This document shows, in pieces, positions 55,948-64,000 of a stretch of 64,000 nucleotides of DNA. Every line of letters begins with the position of its first letter. Positions within the stretch are counted from its first letter, which is position 1. The notes under the pieces were generated by a model. It made no database searches. It saw only the letters and a program-made list of their open reading frames with translations, and was not told the origin of the DNA. Source of the stretch: Agrypnia vestita (lineage: Eukaryota; Arthropoda; Insecta; Trichoptera; Phryganeidae); contig JADDOH010000283.1 of the NCBI GenBank assembly GCA_016648135.1, positions 26,607 through 90,606 of the forward strand. Direction: 5' to 3'. Made by a program: the position numbers and the translations under genes.

Positions 55948-57200
55948 TATATCCCTTTTCTATTTTTGTTTTTAATTTATATGTAAGTAGTAGGTACCTA
56001 CCTATTTACACTTCCTAATCCATTCAAAGGTAATTTATTCGGGCGATCACAAATAGCGAATCCAATCCGAAGCTAAAATTGCAATCCTATTTCTGAGTTC
56101 TTTCAAACATGCTGTCCTGGGATTTCAAGGAAGTTGCGATTCGGTATTCGATTATAATGTCCCGAATCTCTAAATGCTCAAGTTTTCATTACTGTAATAT
56201 TTATTAAAAAAGGCAAGAAATAATAAATAAAAATTATAAAAGATATTGTCACTTAGTATTGAATACTTGGGCTGCAAAGTAAATTAAAGATGGGATCCTT
56301 CGGTTGAAATCAAATGTCGTATTGAGCAAGCTCATGTAAACTTAATTCGCATGAAAACATATAAAATTTCCTAGGTAATAACATGTAAAAATAGAAATTA
56401 AAATCAATACTCACGGTGTAATCAGAATGTGATGTTAATCGTCATAGTAGATGCTAGTTAGGCGCAATATTTTAGGCATTCATTAGTATCAAAGTAAATT
56501 CAAATAATTAAATTAGCGGTGGGTATCTACTTCCTGTGGACTGGTGATTTATCTCCGAGCTTAATGAATCGTGAAACATTACAGTCATTATGCTCGAAGC
56601 AACCTACTCTTTTCATTGGCGTTTAAACCGTAGTACAATCGTTGTAAAAAATCATTCCGTGTATAAATAAAAAAAAATAAAAAAATCAAAGGTAGAGAAG
56701 TTACCTCGCATATTTAGGATTTTTTGTTCTAGTGTTTGCATTCTCGTATTTTTAATATTTGAACCATTATATAATTCTGCTGATGTCTACTCCTGTTAGT
56801 TGATCGGGAGAAAAGGTAATTGAGTTTGTTTAAGTTATTCAAATAATTCTTGTTGTTAGAATATTCATCCATAGGGGGGTTGAGGGACATAGTGGAGCAG
56901 CACCCGTTTGCTATAAAATAATGGTGACAAAGAAACCGTGTCCAGGCGTTGACATATAATTTAAGTCATTTTCATGTGTAATAAAAGTCTCCAGACTATT
57001 GCATTTTTCTAAAACCATCGTTTACTTATTTGTTTTATGAAAAATCATAGTGACTCTGTCTACTATGACCAACTATCAGGGTCATTAAAAGTTCCTTTTC
57101 TTATAGTGCAATTTCCTTGATCATTCTGGTAAATACGACTTTATTTATCGCCACACGGAACAACCCAGTTGAGTTAACACTTATGGCAATCCTTCAAGTT
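55948..57200. other. AT-rich DNA with a short LINE relic
   Basis: Apart from 56294-56375 nothing was recognised. Confidence 0.35.
56294..56375 (+). pseudogene. Short LINE fragment
   Basis: The plus strand reads DPSVEIKCRIEQAHVNLIRM, equivalent to DPETEVKCRIEASRAAFNKM of the LINE at 6353. Confidence 0.6.
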
Positions 57201-57312
57201 ATGCAGCCATAAGATGCGGTGTCTTGCAATGCTTCTTTTACCACTTATTTTCCCCTGGCTGATGAGTTGGTTTAGACTATATTTTGGTCCTTTTATACGC
57301 TTTGGTCACGGG

Positions 57313-57400
57313 GCGACCCTTGTAGCCGAGTGGGCAAACACTGGCTTCTCACACCGAGGGTTACTGCATAGATTCCCGATAAGGTCGCAATTAATCTGCG
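57313..57400 (+). repeat. tRNA-like SINE head, family S1, copy 2
   Basis: A box TAGCCGAGTGG at 57323-57333, then ACACTGGCTTCTCACACCGA and AGATTCCCGATAAGG in the B-box position. It aligns with 21504-21580. Confidence 0.5.
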
Positions 57401-57476
57401 ATTTACTCCTGCCTGGATGTTTTGTGAAGTGTTTCGATTCTGTAATTGGGCCTTTTGGCCTATTAAAGCGCAAAAT

Positions 57477-57795
57477 AAATATGTCCGAGATACTCAAGCT
57501 TTCTTGTCTTGATAGTCCGCAGCACTTCTCGATCTTTCCCATCCGCCTGAGGACTTCAACATTCGTCACTCTATCCACCCAGGAAACTTTCAATATGCGT
57601 CTGTAGAGCCACATCTTAAAAACTTCGACTTTGCTATGTTCTCGGTTTAGTGTCCATGCCTACAAAAATATTACATCGAACCATACGCAATCTAAGTTGC
57701 AGGCTTAAGTCACGGTTACAAAATAACGGTTTCATTCTTAGAAACGCACTTCTTGCCATCTCTATTCGAGCTTTTACTTCTTGAGATGGATCCCG
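57477..57795 (-). pseudogene. LINE RT C-terminal fragment (related to 6022 family)
   Basis: The minus strand reads DPSQEVKARIEMARSAFLRM, KPLFCNRDLSLQLRLRMVRC, then after a frameshift WTLNREHSKVEVFKMWLYRR, ILKVSWVDRVTNVEVLRRMG. It covers the segment from the KYLGS region to the IPWTD region of the 6353 protein. It ends next to a SINE head. Confidence 0.75.
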
Positions 57796-58134
57796 GTTCT
57801 CGTTCGCCCATGCGCATAAGTACTATTATTGCGTGACTCTTTCTATTGGTTCGTTTTTGATGGTTATTATTGCAGTCGGCGTGCTGGAATTAGTGCTATG
57901 AGAGTGTTGCTCTTCTAACAATCTATTGATTATCTGTAAATTAAGGAATAAAAATGAAATAACTTTTCATGAAATATTTAGAGGGTGTAATAGAGAAAGC
58001 TCACAATACTAACCAGGTAGATTTCTGCCTAACTTGTGTGTCGTTAATATTGTACGTAATATTGTACGTTAATACATGTACTATTTTTTGTTTGCTATTT
58101 TTTTCTATTGTTCATTACAACACTATTCATCCCT

Positions 58135-58450
58135 AACTTCACGCAGGTAACCTAGTAAGCCGAGCTCGAAACATTTTCACGATTGATTTCCTCCCATGGT
58201 GATTAGCCGATAAGCACGTTTAACCTCATGAATGCGACGTGGAGCGACACATCTGTATGGAATGTAGCGTTAATACAGCTATCAGCTGTTTGCAGTCGCC
58301 ACAAAGGCCACAAAGTTACAATATTACCAAAATTCACCTAATATTTCGCAACTATATTATCCGGGCGGCGCATCGCTAACCTTAATGCACCACGTGCCAC
58401 GTCGTTAGGGTCGCCATAAAAATGTATAATTTAATTAGAGCTCATCAGTG
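58135..58450. promoter_or_regulatory. Unique island with homeodomain- and E-box-like motifs
   Basis: CGATTGATTTCC (Exd/Pbx-like), CCATAAAAATG (posterior-Hox-like), TTTAATTAGAG (homeodomain), CACGTG (58393 area), GATAAG. No ORF. Regulatory role inferred only. Confidence 0.2.
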
Positions 58451-58553
58451 TTGACATTACTGCACACGAATGCTCCAGTTTGCACTATTTTATTGTACCA
58501 ATTATATTGCCAATGCGGAATGCAGCTCGCCACTCTACAGAATTCAGAGACTT

Positions 58554-58897
58554 GTATTATGTATTACGTATTACGTATTACGTATTACGTATTACGTATT
58601 ACGTATTACGTATTACGTATTACGTATTACGTATTACGTGTTACGTATTACGTGTTACGTGTTACGTGTTACGTGTTACGTGTTACGTGTTACGTGTTAC
58701 GTGTTACGTGTTACGTGTTACGTGTTACGTGTTACGTGTTACGTGTTACGTGTTACGTGTTACGTGTTACGTGTTACGTGTTACGTGTTACGTGTTACGT
58801 GTTACGTATTACGTATTACGTATTACGTATTACGTATAACGTATTACGTATAACGAATTACGTATTACGTATTACGTATTATGTATTATGTATTATG
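58554..58897 (+). repeat. Heptanucleotide array (ATTACGT/GTTACGT), ~49 units
   Basis: 344 bp of 7-bp units in three blocks: ATTACGT units (58561-58637), then about 23 GTTACGT units (to about 58805), then ATTACGT units again with ATAACG variants. Because the 7-mer has no stop in any plus frame, all three plus frames stay open for about 120-150 codons; these are not genes. Confidence 0.9.
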
Positions 58898-59290
58898 TCG
58901 TCATGATCGTAGAACAATGACGGATGTGCAACAAATTCCATATTGACTTTTTTGGATCGTTAAAAAGTGAAAAAAGAAGCCATCTGATGGTATATAAAAA
59001 GTGTATTTTTTCTCATTAATTTAACCGTCGTTATACGAAATCGGTATAACGACGGTTCTGATTTGTGATCGTAGAACAATGCAGCATGTGTAAAAACGTC
59101 GTTGTACTGCGCTGACTATATTTGAGGTTTTAAAGGTATCCACTTTAAATAACTAACCCAAGTTTCAATGGAAAATGATTTGTAGTTATCGAGCTATGAC
59201 ATAAAGTGTCTTTATGTAAATAAAACTTCAAACCGCTCTCCTGCAAACTTGAGAAAAATCACATGCGTCGTTGTTCCACGATTATGACGA
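58898..59290. mobile_element. MITE with TCGTCATGATCGTAGAACAA termini
   Basis: The left 25 bp (TCGTCATGATCGTAGAACAA...) is complementary to the right end (...GTTGTTCCACGATTATGACGA). A third, internal copy of GATCGTAGAACAATG is at about 59068. The middle has a perfect 14-bp hairpin AACCGTCGTTATAC/GTATAACGACGGTT (59023-59057). It directly abuts the heptamer array. Confidence 0.7.
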
Positions 59291-59442
59291 AATGTTGATA
59301 TTTCTAATACATTTTTACATCTAATACATCTAACACATACAACCATATTTATAAATATAATATTTACATTGCTGTTGCGCATACTTCAATACAATTGTTA
59401 CTCCGTTTTTGTATCTATTTAAATACTAGTTAGAGTAGCTTG

Positions 59443-59618
59443 TTGGTCTTGTGGTTAGGACTCTCGCCTCGTGATCCAAAGGTCGCGGGTTCGAATCTCA
59501 CTCCAGAACAGCAAGTTAGTCCTACTTTCAGAGCACAAGCGTTTAGTTTAGTTTGAAAATAGTAAGAATATTGATGTGACACGTATTCCGTGTTCGCATC
59601 TCTATTTAAAAAAAAACA
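59443..59618 (+). repeat. tRNA-derived SINE
   Basis: A box TTGGTCTTGTGGTTAG (59443-59458), B box GGTTCGAATC (59488-59497), 3' CGCATCTCTATTTAAAA and an A run. The cloverleaf does not close, so it is a SINE rather than a tRNA gene. The tail is shared with 1515-1545. Confidence 0.7.
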
Positions 59619-59964
59619 GTCAATAATGACGGAATTCTTATTTTTGAATTTCAACTTTTCCTCTAGTAATAATTAACTATTAATTATATATTAAATAATC
59701 AAAACAAATTTTTTTTTCTTGTCTACGTAAAATGTCAACATTTATGTGTACAATTTAAAATCATACCAATTTTGAAAACGGAATAATGTTTTCATTTTAT
59801 TAAATAACTAGCTATACCTGCTGCTGCTGCCCTGCTGTCAAAATTTCCGGTTCACAATTCTTGTGTGAAAATTAACAGCGTGTCAATTATAAAATGCTTT
59901 TAACCAATATTTGATTTTAAGTAAATTAACGTTTGTTTTTTATTAATTAACTAACTAATTAATG

Positions 59965-60130
59965 TGGACCATCATTAAAGTGCCTTTAATGATAGTCCAA
60001 ATTTTTACAGAAGGTAAGTCAGAAATATTGAAGAAAGATGCAAACTTTAATGTCGTATAATATATCCATAATGTTATGGTCGCGTGAATATTTTCGGTTG
60101 ATGATGACAGGAATCCATTGGTAAAGCGAT
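59965..60130 (+). repeat. CAGGG MITE fragment
   Basis: TTAATGATAGTCCAAATTTT, TAAGTCAGAAATATTGAAGA and TGCAAACTTTAATGTCGTAT match the right arm of the family. Confidence 0.6.
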
Positions 60131-60299
60131 GTGGACTAGCTCCATTAGATCCTTATTGCATTCTCACTGTAAACCTTTTATAAATTTTACAAAATTATTT
60201 AATATTCCATTCCTGTTACTGTTAACAAATTTTTGTGATATATATTAGATACTAGGGGAACCGGGGAGATAAAATATGTTCCAAGGTAAAATAACCATC

Positions 60300-60565
60300 T
60301 TACGTATATGCAACATTCGTTGCTATAGCAACGATATCAGTGCTCTAGCAATAGCAGTGCTATAGCACTGATACCTTTGCGATTGATATGCGACTGCTGA
60401 AGTAGGTGGGTATTCTTTGTTAGACAATGCATAATCAATAAGCTCATCGCAAGTGAAAGTATTGAACAGTGGCGGCGCTGGCAGGCGGGCCCGCCAGATG
60501 TTGTGACGGCAGATTGACAGGGGCGCAGCCCGATGGGGGGCCGGCCCCGGTATCCCGTCGGACAA
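60300..60565. other. Short palindromes and a GC-rich patch
   Basis: GTTGCTATAGCAAC (60319) and ATCAGTGCT...AGCACTGAT (60337-60372) are palindromic. CAGTGGCGGCGCTGGCAGGC at about 60468 resembles a transposon terminus, but no partner was found. Confidence 0.3.
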
Positions 60566-60810
60566 GTTTTCTCAAAAACAAAGCGTACTTCCGGTAACGT
60601 TTTAAGGGCGTGGATAATTGGAAAGATGAATTTTGTACGTTTTTTCAAATTGTTTTCTTGATGAATAAAAATAAATAAAAAATGTTGTGATCCATTTATC
60701 ACCCATTACGATGACAATCGACTTATTTTCCGCTTTTGAATGTTTTTTTACTACCGAAAAGATGGTTGCTTCACGTCTTCGGGTTTGTTTACTCGTATGG
60801 TCATCTGGTC

Positions 60811-60960
60811 TACGAAGAGTTTCTGCGGCGTTTCGCGACCGTTGACAAAACATGGATCTATCACGATACTCCAGAAATGATAAAACAGTTATAAGAGAAG
60901 ACTTCACTTGGCGGACCTGCACCAGAGGCTAAAACGGTTGTATCGTGCTAAAACGAAACT
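60811..60960 (+). pseudogene. mariner transposase relic
   Basis: One frame reads YEEFLRRFATVDKTWIYHDT then PEMIKQL, a stop, EKTSLGGPAPEAKTVVSC and another stop. This matches the mariner segment T-x-D-E-T-W-I-H-x-x-x-P-E followed by the PGEPAPKKAKTV block. The catalytic Asp (60844-60846) is kept but the next Glu is Lys and two stops break the frame. Only about 50 of some 345 residues survive. No terminal repeats seen. Confidence 0.75.
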
Positions 60961-61013
60961 GTGTTAAGAATTAAAAAAAAAATGAAATGCGTTTTTTTCC
61001 TTTACACTGGTTA

Positions 61014-61190
61014 TTCACATGCGTGTTATTCTAAATTAGAGTAACACGCATGTGAAGAGTATTTTGTGAAGGTGTTGGTATGCAAATAATACTATGGTGT
61101 GTGTGTTATTTACATGCTAGTGTAGTGGTTGTCCTCTGACGAAGAGATGGGTTACGTCTCAAAACCGGTAGACAAAAAAGTAATTTTTAG
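61014..61190 (+). mobile_element. Penelope-like terminal fragment with hairpin and structured motif, locus 6
   Basis: A perfect 15-bp hairpin TTCACATGCGTGTTA (61014-61028) with 61042-61056 is followed at 61136 by CTGACGA, spacer A, stem GAGA/TCTC, AAAA in place of GAAA, and palindrome ACCGGT. Layout as at 39.6 kb. Confidence 0.4.
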
Positions 61191-61696
61191 GGTATTTCTA
61201 CCAACTTTAAAAATAATATTACTACTTATTTCATATAATATTCATCAAATATATATATTTCATATTTAAAATAAAAAAATAACACTTTGTTTGCCAATAC
61301 TTATTGAATAAACAAACACCAACTAGTTTAGGATCAGAGTTGAGTCTTTATTAGGGGGTTAAATATATATTTTTTATACAAAACCCCATTACTTGTATTG
61401 AAAATAAGATTGAAAATTACAATGAATAATCTGAGTGATGATAAAAATCTGTTAGGTATCCATGTTGCTTCGACATCAAATAAACAGTATTATTTAAGAA
61501 CATCCACATATCCTGGAGGTCTGACACTATAATCCATGTTCATACATAGGTATAGCGAAATATTGATGTATCTATTTTGATTTATAATTATTTATGTGTC
61601 TTTTTAATCCATATTCCTATCACTCAACGTGTCACATTAATTAAACCATGTAGATTTACGAATACACTATACAAACAACTAGACAAAATAGCAATA

Positions 61697-62400
61697 CAGT
61701 CAAATCCCGTTAATCGAACCACGATATTCGAATTTCCCAATAATTCGAAAATTTTCAAACCAAAAAGTAAATTTCATTATTCATCCCGATAATTCGAAAA
61801 CCCCAATAATTCGTCATTCGAAATAACTTTTAAACCCCTTGCACCATAAGTCTATACATTTTAAATCAATTAATGTATATTATAGATGTCTCACAGAGAC
61901 GAAACTGTATTTTTTCAAGGGAGAGTAGGTATAGAAGTCTTTTTTGGGTTTTTTGGGCCATAGGACTTACGACCTATCGTACGGTTGGCCAATTGAGACA
62001 AACAATCCAGTCCTGTTCTGAAAAATTTGGACATACTCAAAATATTCTATGCATTTTAGTTCACATAATTGGATTTTTTTTAAATTCGACGAAATTTGAA
62101 AAATAATTCGATTTTTTCTCAAGAGAAAACAACAAATATAAATGTTAAATTGAGTAATAGAAACGTCATGATATCAACATTAGCGTAATAAGTATCTATT
62201 GTGTTTTCGAAACGATTTCTTCAAATATGCAAAAATACTGACGTTTTTCACAAAATTAATGGGTTTTTTCACGAGTTTTACTCACTAGTTCTACTTCAAT
62301 AATAATAATAATAATGTAATAATCTACTTTAATTCGAATTAATAATAATGCATAATTCGAAATGATTTTTTGAGCCTCTTCAATTTTGAATAAATAAAGT
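61697..62400 (+). mobile_element. pogo/Tigger-like element (right end not found)
   Basis: It begins CAGTCAAATCCCGTTAATCG after TA (61695-61696), with repeated AATTCGAA-type motifs, the typical terminus of pogo/Tigger elements. Further AATTCGAA motifs run to about 62360. No transposase frame. Confidence 0.6.
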
Positions 62401-62439
62401 TTTTCTGTATTATTTCCCAAAAAGGTCGGAATATTTCAG

Positions 62440-62545
62440 ATGCACGCTATCGTCAAAAGCAGTGGGCACGTGGCTTAGTATTGGCACGTGGCAACTATTG
62501 GATATCGCCTTGTCGAACTTCCCAGGAAAATGATGATGATGATGA
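62440..62545 (+). repeat. LINE 3' tail (GAT repeat)
   Basis: CGCCTTGTCGAACTTCCCAG followed by AAAATGATGATGATGATGAT. Related to 28960-29080. Confidence 0.45.
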
Positions 62546-62922
62546 TCATTTATGTATACTTGGGTTTATTTGAACGAACGCAATACGCCATCACGTGGCT
62601 ATGACGTACGTTGCAAGTGTCATAACAATTCTCAGCACTTTTAGAGATAATTCCTTCAATAAGCCCCATTGAGTACGCGACTATTGTCCGTTGTAGCATC
62701 CAAGTACCCGGCGGTGTAGTGGGGAGTTGGGGGGGGAGTGTGGAGTGGGCAGGCACTTAGCAACGCCAGAGACATAAGATCGAATCCAGGAAGTGCCGAA
62801 AGTGACCCGTAGAGGTGCTTAAGTGTACACATGCGCGCAGCCTTGTGCGAGAAAAGTCGTATATTAAATAATATTTTCACATTTTTGTGCAAAATTTCAC
62901 ATTTTCACAATAATACTCACAC

Positions 62923-62960
62923 ATTTTCCACACTTATGTGTACGCATAAGTGTGGAAAAT
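62923..62960. repeat. Perfect 16-bp hairpin
   Basis: ATTTTCCACACTTATG (62923-62938) pairs with 62945-62960 over a 6-nt loop. Confidence 0.6.
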
Positions 62961-63024
62961 TTATCTAACGGCATGATTACAAATTATATTTTAATGAAAA
63001 AACATTTTAAGTTACAATTATTGA

Positions 63025-63454
63025 CTTCTTCTTCAAATATAGCAAATTTATTTTGTGGTAACATAATTATAATTGATATAAATTAACTTTGTTAAAACCA
63101 CTTATTTATTGAAAAAAATTCAACATGTTTCGAAGCCAATGGCTTCTTCGTCAGGATAACAAAAACAATATTTAAAAATCGAAGTATAGATCAAAATATT
63201 AAAAAGTTATATATGGAAAATGATAGTATAAAGTACCTAATTAACATGAAAATAAATTTAAAAGATAACTATGCACAAAGGCCTGATTAGGTACTTTATA
63301 TTATCATTTTCCATATATAACTTTTTAATATTTTGATCTATACTTCGATTTTTAAATATTATTATTGTTTTCCTGACGAAGAAGCCATTGGCTTCGAAAC
63401 ATGTTGAATTTTTTTCAATAAATAAGTGGTTTTAACAAAGTTAATTTATATCAA
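63025..63454. mobile_element. Fold-back Penelope-like element with 13-bp target duplication
   Basis: TTACAATTATTGA at 63012-63024 recurs at 63455-63467. Long arms (about 63070-63240 and 63280-63450) are complements: AAAACCACTTATTTATTGAA, CAAAATATTAAAAAGTTATA. Both arms carry an intact structured motif (minus 63123-63154, plus 63373-63405). Confidence 0.65.
63373..63405 (+). ncRNA. Hammerhead-like structured motif, locus 7
   Basis: CTGACGA, spacer A, 6-bp stem GAAGCC/GGCTTC with ATT loop, GAAA, then palindrome ACATGT followed by T. The UUUC before the core could pair with GAAU after it as helix I. Confidence 0.5.
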
Positions 63455-63467
63455 TTACAATTATTGA

Positions 63468-64000
63468 AGTTAATTGATTACATTATTGGTATTATTGGTA
63501 ACATTCACAGACCACCAAAATACATAGACATGTACATTTCTATGAGCACAGCCTAGTTCCACGTCCTGGTCTAATACGGGACTTAAACTGTTAAAAAGTT
63601 ACTACGAGTAAATTTTCAAACAATTATGAAAAGGTCAAACTAAATACTCCTTTAAAGTAAAATGTCTTAATAAATAAGTCTCGCTGCAAGACGTTTTTAC
63701 TTAAGAGACTCGGCTTGGAACCACTTTTTTTAAACAATGTCTATTGTAAAAAATACGTTTTGTTTACTAGGAGGCTTAGTTACGTAAGAAAACTGCAGAC
63801 CCAACCCCCTTTCCTTAGAAACGGGTTATGTTCATTTTTGTAATTTTTTTTACTCTGTTTACAATACATTTTAATTCGGGGATTATGACCCACAGTAATG
63901 AGTAGATTGACTGGAGAGTAAGTAAATATTTTATTGGTTTACAACATTTTGTTTATAAAGAAAATACTAATAGGGTTGTGTGTCTGGGTGTTCTTGTGTA
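63468..64000. other. AT-rich DNA, nothing recognised
   Basis: No supported feature. Confidence 0.4.

Noticed and set aside
58554..58897. CRISPR-like or telomeric array
   Set aside because: No spacers, the unit is only 7 bp, and it is not TTAGG. It is a simple tandem repeat in eukaryotic DNA.
58448..58906. Three overlapping plus-strand ORFs of 119-152 codons with YVLRITYYVLRVT repeats
   Set aside because: They are the three frames of a 7-bp tandem array that happens to lack stops. No start context, no domain, and all frames are equally open.
59443..59520. Possible tRNA gene with good A and B boxes
   Set aside because: Acceptor and anticodon stems do not pair, and the sequence continues into a SINE body and A-rich tail.
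62923..62960. Short perfect hairpin as a miRNA precursor (also 11537-11585)
   Set aside because: Stems of 16 and 18 bp are too short for an animal pre-miRNA.

Overview
This window is insect nuclear DNA and most likely lepidopteran. It is strongly AT-rich by eye and packed with decayed transposable elements. The Lepidoptera-like signals are a Helitron 5' end beginning TCTATACTAAT, a Helitron 3' end with a GC hairpin followed by CTAG, RTE/CR1-type LINE pieces with short simple-repeat tails, several tRNA-headed SINEs, and many fold-back MITEs. I found no intact host protein-coding gene, rRNA or functional tRNA. The window reads as intergenic or large-intron sequence. All assignments come from reading the sequence; no database search was possible.

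Layout. 1-5.8 kb: the end of a PIF/Harbinger element carrying a MADF-domain relic, fold-back MITEs, and a duplicated block of which one copy received a LINE insertion. 6.0-9.35 kb: the only long coding region, a nearly full-length LINE (endonuclease plus reverse transcriptase) with a single late frameshift, inserted into a MITE. 10.5-11.2 kb: a Penelope-like (PLE) relic. 12-16.5 kb: LINE tails, a 156-bp near-perfect fold-back and a Helitron with internal ~125-bp repeats. 18.9-19.6 kb: a complete 710-bp Harbinger element with TAA target duplications. 21-30 kb: MITEs, SINEs and GC-richer unique islands. 30.7-31.7 kb: two 5'-truncated LINEs, each with clear target-site duplications. 34.3-36.3 kb: a Helitron 5' end, a PLE insertion and an 830-bp hAT element with an 8-bp target duplication. 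37-46 kb: nested MITEs, another PLE, a GGGTCATTC element and a TTAA element. 49-51 kb: a PLE fold-back, a GC-rich island and a second TTAA element. 52-57.8 kb: a second hAT copy, LINE pieces and a GC-rich island. 58.5-59.3 kb: a heptanucleotide array next to a MITE. 60.8 kb: a mariner transposase relic. 61.7 kb: a pogo/Tigger-like element. 63.0-63.5 kb: a third fold-back PLE.

The most interesting pattern is a short structured motif seen at seven independent loci: CTGANGA, one spacer base, a hairpin whose sequence differs at each locus but which stays paired, then GAAA and (at most loci) a short palindrome. It sits in fold-back or terminal positions of elements that show Penelope-like features (12-16 bp target duplications, one GIY-YIG-like ORF remnant). 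It resembles the hammerhead ribozyme core known from Penelope-like elements, but with a consistent one-base departure. A second pattern is a set of GC-richer unique islands, many of which carry SOX-type ACAAT/ATTGT motifs and which could be cis-regulatory.
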